This document shows, piece by piece, positions 8,927 to 17,709 of a DNA stretch of 46,061 bases (position 1 is the first letter of the stretch; each line of letters begins with the position of its first letter). The notes under the pieces are model-generated. The model saw only the letters and a list, made by a program, of their open reading frames with translations. It had not been told where the DNA came from and searched no databases. Source of the stretch: Aporhodopirellula sallentina SM41 (GTDB taxonomy: Bacteria; Planctomycetota; Planctomycetia; Pirellulales; Pirellulaceae); contig NZ_ANOH01000120.1 in NCBI RefSeq assembly GCF_000346505.1, forward strand, positions 1-46,061, written 5' to 3'. The position numbers and the translations under genes are program-made.

Positions 8927-9928
8927 CTAGTATTTGCGAGAATCGATTACCTCTTTGGCATTCTCGCGTTCATAGACTTCGTCCTTGATCATTTGTTTCT
9001 TCGGCATGTCTCCGATATCGCCCGAGAGGATTTTATCCATCGCTTCAAACGCCATCGGTCCCTGCAAAGGATTGCATTCAACGGTGCAGTTCAGTTTGCC
9101 TTCGACCATTGCCTCAAACGCGGCTCGCACGCCGTCAATCGAAACCAGAATGATGTCGTCGCCCGGTTTCTTGCCCGCGTCCTCGATCGCCTGAATCGCA
9201 CCGATCGCCATGTCGTCGTTGTGGGCGTAGACGACATCGATCTCGTCGCCGTGCTTTTTCAAGAAGGCTTCCATGACCTCTTTTCCTTTGGACCGGCGAA
9301 AGTCACCACTTTGCGAAGCGATGATTTCGATGCCGGATTCTTCACCGATCACGTCCCGGAACCCGTTGTAGCGATTGATCGTCGGCGATGCGCCAGGCGT
9401 GCCCTGCAGTTCGACGACTTTGGCCTTTCCTCCCGTTTTCTCGATCAACCACTCTGCGGCGAGACGACCTTCGTTATACGTGTCCGCACCAATGTAGGTG
9501 ACGAAAAGCGAGTCGTCCTTCACGTCCACTTGGCGGTCGAGAATCAACACTGGGATGTTTCGCTTTTTGGCCTTTTCGAGAACGTTGTCCCATCCGGTTT
9601 CAACGAGCGGTGCCAGGATGATTCCGTCAACACCCTGAGCAACGAATGAGCTCAACGCCTTGATTTGATTTTCCTGTTTCGCTTGGCCGTCGGCAAAACG
9701 CAGTTCGTATCCTGCCGCTTCGGCCGCTTCGCGAACTGAAACCGTGTGAGCCTTTCGCCAGTCACCTTCCGAGCCGGTCTGAACAAAACCGATCACCGGT
9801 TTGTCGTTCTCGCCCGAACTGCCGTCCGCGGAGCTACTATCGGATTTCGAACTGCAACCGATGATAGACAACATGATCATCGATCCAACAGCGAGCCATT
9901 GGCGGGTCATCCGAGAATGGGTACTCAT
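8927..9928 (-). CDS. ytfQ: Sugar-binding lipoprotein of an ABC importer (YtfQ-type)
   Basis: 333 residues. The lipoprotein signal peptide ends in SIIGC (Cys25), then comes a Ser/Gly/Asp linker and a type I periplasmic binding fold beginning PVIGFVQTGSEGDWR. IGFVxTGSEGDWR and the AHNDDMAIGAIQAIEDAG segment are close to the E. coli galactofuranose-binding protein YtfQ. The start is supported by TGGAG seven bases before the ATG. It is the first gene of the importer set, 96 bp after the GH117 gene. YtfQ binds furanose and pyranose galactose forms. Here AHG, galactose or a related five-membered-ring sugar is a reasonable inferred ligand. Confidence 0.9.
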   Translation of the reverse strand: MSTHSRMTRQWLAVGSMIMLSIIGCSSKSDSSSADGSSGENDKPVIGFVQTGSEGDWRKAHTVSVREAAEAAGYELRFADGQAKQENQIKALSSFVAQGVDGIILAPLVETGWDNVLEKAKKRNIPVLILDRQVDVKDDSLFVTYIGADTYNEGRLAAEWLIEKTGGKAKVVELQGTPGASPTINRYNGFRDVIGEESGIEIIASQSGDFRRSKGKEVMEAFLKKHGDEIDVVYAHNDDMAIGAIQAIEDAGKKPGDDIILVSIDGVRAAFEAMVEGKLNCTVECNPLQGPMAFEAMDKILSGDIGDMPKKQMIKDEVYERENAKEVIDSRKY

Positions 9929-10024
9929 TGATCTTCTCCAGAAAAGAATAGAGCGAAGCGAGAGGTTGGGGATCGGGAGTGTTCACGCACCCGCCTATGC
10001 AGCAACGCACAAGCGAACGTTCAC

Positions 10025-11377
10025 TCACCGGGAGGGATTTCGCGCGGCCGCTTCGATGCGTTTGCGTTGCTTTTCCGTGAGACCAAATTTGAAGTTGATC
10101 TCCGGATCATTGAAGATATCACTTTCTTTCATCTCAATGTCATCAACATCAAGACTTAGGTCACAATCGAACCTGGCTAGCATGCTGTGGCTTTTGCCTT
10201 CGTCACGTTTCAGGTTGCGGAAGTGGCATAGACCCCACGTGATACCGCGACCGTCTTTTGTATCAGTGAACGCATCAGGCACGTACGCACCCGGCGCGAT
10301 CGGCATCAGTCCGGTGATCGCAGCGATCTCGAAATTAACACCGTCGGGTGAGTATTGAATCGTGTTGTGTTCAAGACCATGGCGACTGACCAGGGCCGCC
10401 AATCCGCTGCGGAACGGGAACAGGGAGGTTTCGTGGCCGGAATTGATAACCGGGTTCAAAGGGTGTTTGCGAAACGGACCAAAAGGATGCTCGGCGATGG
10501 CCAAACCCTGAGCCCGAACAGGCAGCGGCTCTCCGCCCATTTCACCTTTGTAGTACAGATGGATTTTGCCGTCGCGGACGAGAGGGTACGGGTCATGGAT
10601 GACGTATTGATCCCACGAGCCCGGCGGGCCGTTCTGCACGACGATTTTGTTTGACGGTGTCCATGGGCCATCGGGTGAATCGGCAACCGATGCCGACACC
10701 GGGCAGTCATCGCCGTTGGTGCCGCTGGACTCTCGGCTGCCGGGCATGAATAGATACGCCTGATAGTAGAGATAGTATTTGCCCTTCCATACCAAGATGT
10801 CCGGCGTGGACACTGAACGCCAACCGGCGAGCGGCTTCTTCATCCGCTCGATCGCGACGCCTTGTTCCTCCCACGTGAACCCGTCTTCACTCGTGGCGTA
10901 CCAAATTTCCGATAGATCCCAGTCTCGCGATGGGATCGTCTCGTTGGCGCCTCCGTCGTAGTTGGGTGGAGTCGGGGTATGACGTTTCGTGTACCAAACG
11001 TAGTACTTTCCGTTGACGCGAATGATCTTGGTTGCATCACGTCGCGACACGGTGCCATCGTGACCGTGATAGTCGAAACCCTTCAGCGGTGTGTACTTGA
11101 ACCGGCTGAACAACTCGTTGCTCGCGCAGTCCAGCCCTGTGTACGTTCCATCGTAGACACGCTTCATCGCTGCACTGAGCGGCACGTCGGGCTTTTCGGC
11201 AGGCACATTGCCGTAGGGGAAAACGGCTGCGTTGGCGGCGCCGCTATCGGGTTCGTCACCGAACGCCGGTGTTCCTGCCAAGCCAAATACGCTCACTGCG
11301 GCGAAGATACCTACCAAACTGAAGGTCGCACCGGATCGTGCCAAGACAAGTATTCGAGACGTCTGCCACGTGTTCAT
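10025..11377 (-). CDS. GH117 exo-alpha-1,3-(3,6-anhydro-L-galactosidase), secreted
   Basis: 450 residues with a long Sec signal peptide (hydrophobic SLVGIFAAVSVFGLAG, cleavage near AFG-D). The rest is a five-bladed propeller of family GH117, which removes AHG from the non-reducing end of neoagaro-oligosaccharides. Landmarks shared with the second GH117 of this window are SRRDATKII (Asp114), KYYVWYT, WDLSEIWYATSEDG, VIHDPYPL and NSGHETS. These D, D and H/E positions match the conserved catalytic or metal-site residues of the family. I start at the ATG at 11377 because it opens the signal peptide. The frame is open upstream to 11647, but that part has no signal-peptide logic. It sits between the cycloisomerase and importer genes, fitting AHG release followed by uptake. 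Confidence 0.88.
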   Translation of the reverse strand: MNTWQTSRILVLARSGATFSLVGIFAAVSVFGLAGTPAFGDEPDSGAANAAVFPYGNVPAEKPDVPLSAAMKRVYDGTYTGLDCASNELFSRFKYTPLKGFDYHGHDGTVSRRDATKIIRVNGKYYVWYTKRHTPTPPNYDGGANETIPSRDWDLSEIWYATSEDGFTWEEQGVAIERMKKPLAGWRSVSTPDILVWKGKYYLYYQAYLFMPGSRESSGTNGDDCPVSASVADSPDGPWTPSNKIVVQNGPPGSWDQYVIHDPYPLVRDGKIHLYYKGEMGGEPLPVRAQGLAIAEHPFGPFRKHPLNPVINSGHETSLFPFRSGLAALVSRHGLEHNTIQYSPDGVNFEIAAITGLMPIAPGAYVPDAFTDTKDGRGITWGLCHFRNLKRDEGKSHSMLARFDCDLSLDVDDIEMKESDIFNDPEINFKFGLTEKQRKRIEAAARNPSR

Positions 11378-11865
11378 TGATTGCTCGCGTGAGATAGGAG
11401 GGCGGGAGGCAACCGCTTGCCGTTGCGGTCGCGACACGAACAGCGTCGCGACAGATGCGGTTGCCCGTGAAGCTAGTTCAAGGGGAGCTGATTCAGGCGG
11501 AGCTGATTCAGGGGGGGCGTCCATGATCTCATCGGTAGCACGCGTTGATTCGAACGCGTTCATCGAAACGCGCGCCAACATGGTGTTGGTGCAGGTTTTC
11601 GAACGCAATCGATCCATTCGCCATGCTTGCGGTTCGGATGCATCCATGCGGTTCCGAGCTCGCGTCTGCGAATCGCGATCGTTCTAAACTTGAGCCGACA
11701 CCCCCGCGGGGCTAGCCGGCAGCGATTTCAGCCTTCATGCGTTTGCTGTTGACAAGTCTGGCGTTCAAACAGTGTGCCGGCTGCTTTACTCAGGCTCGCT
11801 TCCGATCATTCAAGCGATCAATCAATCGACGCCGAACGTGGCGTTCCACGTCGAATTTGGACCGA
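11378..11865. other. 488-bp leader between cycloisomerase and GH117 genes
   Basis: No gene is supported. The open frame running into the GH117 gene encodes a Pro/Glu/Ser-rich stretch that is not a signal peptide. The gap is large compared with the others in this minus-strand run, so GH117 and the importer may have their own promoter here. CTGTTGACAA at 11746-11755 differs by two bases from the palindrome TTGTTAACAA found upstream of the GH50 gene. It may be a weak copy of the same operator, but could be chance. Confidence 0.35.
11484..11513. repeat. 15-bp tandem duplication
   Basis: GGAGCTGATTCAGGC at 11484-11498 is followed directly by GGAGCTGATTCAGGG at 11499-11513, with one mismatch in 15. 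It lies in the non-coding leader of the GH117 gene. It looks like a recent slippage duplication. Confidence 0.7.
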
Positions 11866-12990
11866 TCAATAGGTTGGTGCCATCACGCACTCTTCCGAAA
11901 ACGCCACGCGGTGAGCGGCGATCTTTTCCCAATCGATCTCGACACCGTGTCCCGGGCGATCCGACGCGTAGGCGTAGCCGTCGCGAATCTCGAGTTGGTG
12001 AACGAGGAAATCGTCGAGTCGGAATGCGTGTATTTCCAACAGCGATGCGTTCGGAATCGCCGCCAAACAACTGACGTGCATTTCCTGAATGCCGTGTGTG
12101 GTCAGATTTCGGTTATACGCCTCGGCAATGTGCGCGACCTTCATCAACGCGGTGATGCCGCCGAGGTTCGAGATGTCCGCATCGGGGAAAGAAACGCCGC
12201 CACGCGAAATCATCTCTTTGAATTCGTAGATCGAATGGAGGTTCTCGCCCGTTGCGACCGGAATCGGTCCTTCCGTTTCAATCCGGCGGTGCCCTTCGAT
12301 ATCATCTGGAATCGTAGGTTCTTCGATCCAGTACAGATCGTACTTCTCGAACGCGCGAACCGCGCGGAGTGCCTGCTCGACGCTCCACTTCATGTTCACG
12401 TCGACCATGAGTTTCTTGTCCGGGCCGATGAACTCGCGGATCGCTGCGATCCGTTCGCACTCCTGAGCGATCGACTCGCGACCGATTTTGATCTTGATCG
12501 CGCGAATTCCCGCATCCAGGAAGCCCTGAGTTTGATCGAGCAGTTGCGGGATCGTCATGTCGAAATCAATGCCGCCACCGTACGCTTCGGCTTTGTTATC
12601 GTGGCCACCCAAGAAACGCCACATTGGCTCGTTCGCCATGCGTGCCTTGAGATCCCACAACGCAGTGTCCACCGCCGAAAGCGCGAAGACGGCGATCCCG
12701 CTGCGCCCGACGTAGTGCAACGCCCACCACATTTTGTTCCACAACTGTTCGATGCGGCGAGGGTCTTCGCCGATCAATAGCGGAACAAGGTTGTCCTTGA
12801 CGAGAGTCGCGATCGAAGTACCGCCGACCTTTCCGACGCTATAGGTGTACCCCATCCCCGTCGCACCATCGTCGGTCGTGATCTTCACGACGATCAGCGA
12901 AAACTCACGCTGAACACCGTGGATCGCGTCAACGACGGGTTTCGCCAGTGGAACGTGATAAAGCTCAGTTTCGACTTTTTCTATTTTCAT
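11866..12990 (-). CDS. Enolase-superfamily enzyme, probable 3,6-anhydro-L-galactonate cycloisomerase
   Basis: 374 residues of the mandelate racemase/muconate-lactonising type. The capping domain covers about 1-125. The barrel carries the KxK catalytic pair K166/K168 (IKIKIG), metal ligands D197 (VDVNMKW), E223 (IEEP) and E249 (ATGEN), then D272 (DISNLGG) and H299 (THGIQE). AHGA cycloisomerase of agar degraders belongs to this group and turns 3,6-anhydrogalactonate into 2-keto-3-deoxygalactonate. Alternatives by fold are galactonate or galactarate dehydratase. The assignment rests on context: it is directly downstream of the ALDH gene (57 bp) in a locus with agarases and GH117. The bases before the ATG are CACCTCCG, so there is no Shine-Dalgarno site. 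Confidence 0.82.
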   Translation of the reverse strand: MKIEKVETELYHVPLAKPVVDAIHGVQREFSLIVVKITTDDGATGMGYTYSVGKVGGTSIATLVKDNLVPLLIGEDPRRIEQLWNKMWWALHYVGRSGIAVFALSAVDTALWDLKARMANEPMWRFLGGHDNKAEAYGGGIDFDMTIPQLLDQTQGFLDAGIRAIKIKIGRESIAQECERIAAIREFIGPDKKLMVDVNMKWSVEQALRAVRAFEKYDLYWIEEPTIPDDIEGHRRIETEGPIPVATGENLHSIYEFKEMISRGGVSFPDADISNLGGITALMKVAHIAEAYNRNLTTHGIQEMHVSCLAAIPNASLLEIHAFRLDDFLVHQLEIRDGYAYASDRPGHGVEIDWEKIAAHRVAFSEECVMAPTY

Positions 12991-13047
12991 CGGAGGTGAT
13001 TGGGGTTAGCAGTGTATTGATTTGCGAATGGCGAAACGCACCGGTGA

Positions 13048-14526
13048 TTATTCGGAGAAGTTGACATACATGGTTTTCTTTTCGAGATAATTGTCCATAC
13101 CATATTTGCCATCTTCTCCTCCGGTGCCACTGAGTTTGTGTCCGTTGTGGAAGCCTTGTCGCTGTTCTCCCATAGGACGGTTAACGTAGATCTCACCGAA
13201 CTCGAGCTCGAGTACAGCACGCTGGATTAAACGCATGTCACGGGTGAATAGAAACGCAGCCAATCCGAAATCACTATCGTTGGCTAACGTCAGTGCTTCG
13301 TCGTAATTGCTGACCCGTGCAATCGGACTGACGACACCGAAAACCTCATCCCTCATCACGGTCATTTCGTTGGTACATTCAGTAAGGACAGTTGGTTCAT
13401 ACCAATGTCCTTTTTGATACTGCTCGCCCTCTGGCCGTTTTCCACCAACGGCGACCTTGGCACCAGCTTCAATTGCCGCATTGACGACCTTTTCGAGCTC
13501 GTTCGTTTCGTGCGCGTTCACTTTGGGACCGATGTCGGTGCTTTCGTCCATGGGGTCACCAATCTTCAGCTTCGAAACGGCCTCGCAGTACTTCTCGAGG
13601 AATTCATCGTAGACCGCGTCGTGGATGTAGAACCGTTCGGGGCAGGTGCAAACCTGACCGCTGTTGAGGTGTCGCGACACCACAGCCGCCTCGACGGCTT
13701 TGTCAACGTCACCGTCGGCGAGCAAGATGAACGGTGCCTTGCCGCCCAGTTCCAAACGAACCGCCGTCAAACGGTCTGCCGCTTTACGGAAGATCTCTTG
13801 CCCCGTCGGTGTGGAGCCGGTCATGGTGACCAACCGGGTCATTTTGTTCGTTACCAATTCCTCGCCCATCGTGGACCCGCCACCGGTGACCAGGTTCAGT
13901 ACTCCCGGCGGGATCCCTGCTTCCAAAGCCAATTCGCCCAGGGCGAGTACCGCAACGGGAGTCACCGAAGGTGGTTTGACGACCATCACGTTACCGGTCG
14001 TCAACGCCGGGCCGATTTTGCGACACGACAGCGCGAGGGGAAAATTCCACGCCGCGATTCCAACGGTCACGCCGTAAGGAACCTTGTGAATCATGATGTG
14101 TTCGTTGGGCAAATCCGACGGCAGGATATCACCCTCGAGTCGGCGTGCGGCCTGAGCAGGAAAGTTGATGAAGTCCGCCGACACATCGACTTCGCCCAAC
14201 GCGAGACTGTAGGTTTTGCCCATCTCACGGACGAGAATTTTTGCCAGTCGCTCGCGATTTTGACGAATCAAATCGGCGAATTTCGCCAAGATCTCGCCCC
14301 GCTCTACCGCTGGCGTTGCTGCCCAGGCTTTCTGCGCCGCCTCTGCAGTCTTCAACGCCAACACGGCGTCTTCCGCGTTCCCTTTCGGGACGGTGTAGAT
14401 CAACTCTTCGTTCGTCGGGTTCTCCACATTGATCGTTTCACCGGACACCGAGTCCTTGAACTCGCCGTTGATGAACATGCGATAGTGGTCGACGTCGCCG
14501 CTAGATGTCTTCATTGACAATGACAT
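13048..14526 (-). CDS. Aldehyde dehydrogenase, probable 3,6-anhydro-L-galactose dehydrogenase
   Basis: 492 residues, full-length NAD(P)-dependent ALDH of the AldA (lactaldehyde dehydrogenase) type. Catalytic Cys293 lies in NSGQVCTCPERF, Glu259 in LELGGKAPF and Asn161 in AWNFPLAL. Known AHG dehydrogenases are ALDHs that oxidise AHG to 3,6-anhydrogalactonate, the first cytoplasmic step. Position between the SDR and the cycloisomerase (gaps 47 and 57 bp) supports this step. A second Met at codon 5 is a possible start. The C-terminal half has MGEQRQGFHNGHKLSGTGGEDGKYG, typical of AldA-like proteins. Lactaldehyde or glycolaldehyde oxidation remains the alternative if the context were misleading. 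Confidence 0.85.
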   Translation of the reverse strand: MSLSMKTSSGDVDHYRMFINGEFKDSVSGETINVENPTNEELIYTVPKGNAEDAVLALKTAEAAQKAWAATPAVERGEILAKFADLIRQNRERLAKILVREMGKTYSLALGEVDVSADFINFPAQAARRLEGDILPSDLPNEHIMIHKVPYGVTVGIAAWNFPLALSCRKIGPALTTGNVMVVKPPSVTPVAVLALGELALEAGIPPGVLNLVTGGGSTMGEELVTNKMTRLVTMTGSTPTGQEIFRKAADRLTAVRLELGGKAPFILLADGDVDKAVEAAVVSRHLNSGQVCTCPERFYIHDAVYDEFLEKYCEAVSKLKIGDPMDESTDIGPKVNAHETNELEKVVNAAIEAGAKVAVGGKRPEGEQYQKGHWYEPTVLTECTNEMTVMRDEVFGVVSPIARVSNYDEALTLANDSDFGLAAFLFTRDMRLIQRAVLELEFGEIYVNRPMGEQRQGFHNGHKLSGTGGEDGKYGMDNYLEKKTMYVNFSE

Positions 14527-14573
14527 AATGGAGTGATCTCGATTGGAGGTGTGGGGAAACTAATTTGGGAGGG

Positions 14574-15344
14574 CTAACGTCCCATCCATCCGCCGTCGAC
14601 CAGCAACGTGGCACCGTGCACGTAACTCGCAGCGTCGGAGGAAAGAAAAACGGCGGGGCCTTTGAAGTCGTCGGGATTGCCCCATCTTCCCGCAGGAATT
14701 CGTGCCAAAATTTGCTCGCTACGAACCGGATCGTCACGCAACGCTTCGGTGTTGTCGGTGGCGATGTAACCAGGGGCGATCGCGTTCACGTTGACGCCCT
14801 TGCCAGCCCATTCATTGGCGAGGGCCATCGTCAACTGACCGATACCGCCCTTGCTCGCTGCGTATCCGGGAACCGTGATGCCGCCTTGGAACGTCAACAG
14901 GGACGCGGTGAAGATCACCTTCCCGCTGCCACGAGCGATCATGTCCTTCCCGAACTCGCGAGACAAGACAAATTGAGCGTTCAGGTTGACCTCGATGACT
15001 TTGTCCCAATAGTCGTCGGGGTGCTCGGCCGCCGGTTTGCGAAGGATCGTTCCCGCGTTATTGATCAGAATGTCAATCGTTGGGTGTTCCGATTTGACCT
15101 GTTCGATGAAAGAGTAAACCGATTTGCGATCCGAGAAATCGCATTGATAACCGCGGAAGGAACGGCCGAGTGAGATGACTTCTTTCTCGACGGAACTGCC
15201 CTCTGTTTCCAAGGACGCCGACACACCGATGATGTCCGCGCCGGCTTCGGCGAGCCCGATAGCCATCGACATGCCGATGCCGCGTTTGCACCCGGTCACC
15301 AATGCCGTTTTTCCGGTCAGATCAAATTGTTGAAGAATGCTCAT
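14574..15344 (-). CDS. KduD-like short-chain dehydrogenase, probable 2,5-diketo-3-deoxygalactonate reductase
   Basis: 256-residue classical SDR. Cofactor motif TGCKRGIG lies at 18-24, INNAG near 94-98 and the catalytic S148/Y161/K165 set (YAASK) is intact. Overall it resembles KduD (2-deoxy-D-gluconate 3-dehydrogenase), including GYIATDNTEALRDDPVRSEQILARIPAGRWG near the end. In the described AHG pathway of marine agar degraders, a dehydrogenase and a reductase convert 2-keto-3-deoxy-L-galactonate through the 2,5-diketo acid to KDG; a KduD-like enzyme fits the reductase step. The gene lies 35 bp after the Zn-dehydrogenase gene, which would supply the first half. Which of the two works in which direction cannot be read from sequence. 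Confidence 0.82.
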   Translation of the reverse strand: MSILQQFDLTGKTALVTGCKRGIGMSMAIGLAEAGADIIGVSASLETEGSSVEKEVISLGRSFRGYQCDFSDRKSVYSFIEQVKSEHPTIDILINNAGTILRKPAAEHPDDYWDKVIEVNLNAQFVLSREFGKDMIARGSGKVIFTASLLTFQGGITVPGYAASKGGIGQLTMALANEWAGKGVNVNAIAPGYIATDNTEALRDDPVRSEQILARIPAGRWGNPDDFKGPAVFLSSDAASYVHGATLLVDGGWMGR

Positions 15345-15379
15345 TGGGGGAAGTTATTCGTAGGAGTGAATGCGGAAAG

Positions 15380-16393
15380 TTAGCTGCACTGGATCAGGTA
15401 TTTGATCCCATCAGGGTTGGCGTCGATGGATTCAAACACCTCCTGGACTTTCTCGAGCGGGCTGACTTGGGTGATCAGTTTGTCCAGATGCAATTTGCCG
15501 CTGGCGGCCAACTGAATCGCTTCGTCGAAATCTTGCTCTTCGTAAAGTCGCGCGCCGATCATCTTGATCTCTGACCAGAAGAACTTGAACAGGTTGACCG
15601 GTTTGGGCTGAGGGTGAATCGCAACCATCACGATTCGGCCGCGAACGTTGGGCAGTTCGGTCATCACCTCCACGCCGGGTGCCGATCCGGAAACTTCGAA
15701 AACGCAATCGGCCATCTTGCCATCGGTCATGCGGTTGACCGCTTCGGGCAAATTTTCGTTCAGCGGATTGACGCCTTCGATGCCGAGCGACGCGGCCAGA
15801 TCCAAACGTGTTTGATTGACCTCCGAAAGAATGACCTTGGCCCCTTTCTCCAGTGCGACCAACGCTATCAACAACCCGATGGGGCCGCCGCCAATGACCA
15901 CGCACGTTTCACCCGATTGGACGTCGCCCAATCGTACGTCGTGGCAGGCAACCGCGGCCGGTTCGATCATCGCACCGTGTTGTAGGTCCATCGACTCGGG
16001 AAGGTGGTGCAGTGTGTAGGCGGGCACCGTCCATGACGACTGCATCCCGCCGGGCATGTCGATGCCGATAAACTTCAGGTTTTTCCCAACGTGGGGATGA
16101 CCCTTGTCGAAGCTCGCCGGTTCGCCAAAGAACAGCGGCCGAACCGCCACGCGGTCACCAACGGCAACGTTGGTAACGCCCTCTCCCACTTCGGCAACGA
16201 CAGCCGATGCTTCGTGGCCGATGATCTGCGGCATGTCAACTCGTTGATCCATGGCCCCGTGGAAGATGTGAATGTCGGTGCCGCAGATACCGCAGTAGGC
16301 GACTTCCAAACGGGCTTCTCCCGCCGCTGGGGCGATTGCTTCGCTGACGCCGACATCGACGGTGCGGTCGCCTTTGTATTGTGCTGATTTCAT
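15380..16393 (-). CDS. Zinc-type medium-chain alcohol dehydrogenase, probable 2-keto-3-deoxy-L-galactonate 5-dehydrogenase
   Basis: 337 residues, MDR superfamily. Catalytic-zinc ligands are visible: Cys37 in YCGICGTDIH, His60-Glu61 in GHEASAVV. The Rossmann motif GGGPIGLLIAL lies near 170-180. The lobe that normally holds four cysteines for a structural zinc is replaced by a segment without cysteine (RPLFFGEPASFDKGHPHVGK). The start is the ATG at 16393 (MKSAQYKGDR); the open frame runs further upstream without homology. In agar degraders the C5 oxidation of 2-keto-3-deoxy-L-galactonate is done by a dehydrogenase encoded beside the reductase, as here. Family assignment is firm; substrate is inferred from the operon. 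Confidence 0.8.
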   Translation of the reverse strand: MKSAQYKGDRTVDVGVSEAIAPAAGEARLEVAYCGICGTDIHIFHGAMDQRVDMPQIIGHEASAVVAEVGEGVTNVAVGDRVAVRPLFFGEPASFDKGHPHVGKNLKFIGIDMPGGMQSSWTVPAYTLHHLPESMDLQHGAMIEPAAVACHDVRLGDVQSGETCVVIGGGPIGLLIALVALEKGAKVILSEVNQTRLDLAASLGIEGVNPLNENLPEAVNRMTDGKMADCVFEVSGSAPGVEVMTELPNVRGRIVMVAIHPQPKPVNLFKFFWSEIKMIGARLYEEQDFDEAIQLAASGKLHLDKLITQVSPLEKVQEVFESIDANPDGIKYLIQCS

Positions 16394-16543
16394 GAAACTA
16401 GAGATAGGTAAAGTGTTGAGTTGTGTGTGGGGCGGTGACCGGATGTGAGGGCGGCCACCGGGGTCTTCGTCATGTGTTCGGCGTGATCTCATGACCGGCA
16501 GGCCGCAAAGGCGGAACGCAAACGGCCGTTCAATCGCTGGTGT

Positions 16544-17659
16544 CTAAACGCCTTCGGCATCCGCGGCCACGACCGCTTCGGCAACGGGTTCTGTCTCGGG
16601 GGCTTGGTCGAGTGTTTGACCAAAGGCCAACGTCAAAACGCCCGCGACCATGCAGAACAGTCCGGTGTAGAGCCAACGCCGCGCGGTCGGTGATGCCTTC
16701 GTCCACTCGCCGGTGAGGATACCGCTGACCACTGCAACGACGAGGCAGGTTGTGTTGAAAATCGCATAAACCACGACCGGCCCGTTGGCACCGAGTTTAT
16801 CAGCAGCAAATGCGTACATCGCCGACGCCGCATAATGAAAAAATGCCATCACGAAAATTAGGACAAAGTTCTTGCCAAATGCCGGCGTTTTGAATTTGCC
16901 CCATGCCTTCTTCTGTGAAAGCTGATAGAGGAAGTAAAACGTCATCACCGCCCCGCCGCTGAGGAAAACCGGCAACATGACCGCCATCGCCGTCATCCAT
17001 CCCGGGTTCCCGTTGGCAACGACCGCTTCACCGAGTGGCCCCGCGCCATAGGTGAACGCGACATTGAAACCTGTCGCCAACAAACCACCGACGACTGCGA
17101 TCGTGATGCCTAAAGCGTACGACTTTGGCTTTGCTGATTCGCCGCCGTCTCCCTCGGCGTCTTCGGCCGATTTGATTGCGGCTTCATCGGCTTCTCGAGC
17201 TAGCCCCGCTTTGCCGTTGGAAAGAACACCGAGCAACACAATTGCGATCCCTGTCAAGATTGCAATCAATGCAGGTGTCGAAGGTAGCGGTTGCCCTTTT
17301 GAAATCGCAATCCCCAGCGGCAGGATACTGCCCACCAAGATCACCGTTCCGATGAATAGAGAAAAGCCGAGTGAAAGACCGATGTGGTCGATCGCCTTGC
17401 CCCACATCATCACGCCAACGCCCCAGAGGAAGCTCGACACAATCATTGTCAGCAGGATGCCCGAGTCGATTCCCGAGTAGACCGCGCCGACGCCCTTCAT
17501 CAACGTGAGTGTTGCGCCCAAGGGGACAACAAACATTGTCAGGATGAAGAACAAGCTCCACTTGTTTTCTTCCTCAAAGTCCGTGGTGTACTTTCCTGGT
17601 AAAGCGTAGAGACCGAGCATCGTGCCCGCGACGAGCGCGGCGGCAATTCCAATGAACAT
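16544..17659 (-). CDS. RhaT-like sugar permease
   Basis: 371 residues, about ten transmembrane helices, similar to the L-rhamnose:proton symporter RhaT of the drug/metabolite transporter superfamily. The N-terminus MFIGIAAALVAGTMLGLYALPGKY and the segment WGVGVMMWGKAIDHIGLSLGFSL are characteristic. A charged cytoplasmic loop rich in Ala/Glu (about residues 165-200) splits the two halves, and the tail is acidic. The ATG at 17659 is used; GGAT lies about eight bases upstream. Placed between the regulator (50 bp) and the C5 dehydrogenase gene, it is a likely inner-membrane carrier for AHG, its acid, or another product of agar breakdown, in parallel with the ABC importer. Confidence 0.85.
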   Translation of the reverse strand: MFIGIAAALVAGTMLGLYALPGKYTTDFEEENKWSLFFILTMFVVPLGATLTLMKGVGAVYSGIDSGILLTMIVSSFLWGVGVMMWGKAIDHIGLSLGFSLFIGTVILVGSILPLGIAISKGQPLPSTPALIAILTGIAIVLLGVLSNGKAGLAREADEAAIKSAEDAEGDGGESAKPKSYALGITIAVVGGLLATGFNVAFTYGAGPLGEAVVANGNPGWMTAMAVMLPVFLSGGAVMTFYFLYQLSQKKAWGKFKTPAFGKNFVLIFVMAFFHYAASAMYAFAADKLGANGPVVVYAIFNTTCLVVAVVSGILTGEWTKASPTARRWLYTGLFCMVAGVLTLAFGQTLDQAPETEPVAEAVVAADAEGV

Positions 17660-17709
17660 GTACCGTATCCGGTTGAAAAATTGTGGGGAGGGTGTGAGCG
17701 TTGGTGACG

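Noticed and set aside
11378-11647. N-terminal extension of the first GH117
   Set aside because: The added residues are Pro/Glu/Ser-rich and would bury the signal peptide in the middle of the protein.
11737-12780. 347-codon open frame on the plus strand opposite the cycloisomerase gene
   Set aside because: It is the complement of a clear enolase-superfamily gene with all catalytic residues, has low-complexity Arg/Asp/Val-rich sequence and no recognisable domain.
12992-13000. Strong Shine-Dalgarno (GGAGGTGAT) on the plus strand
   Set aside because: The only ATG downstream (13027) gives a very short frame antisense to the ALDH gene. On the transcribed strand the same bases are the C-rich leader of the cycloisomerase gene.
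13405-14517. 370-codon open frame on the plus strand opposite the ALDH gene
   Set aside because: It is antisense to a full-length ALDH; composition is typical of a reverse-strand shadow in a GC-rich genome.
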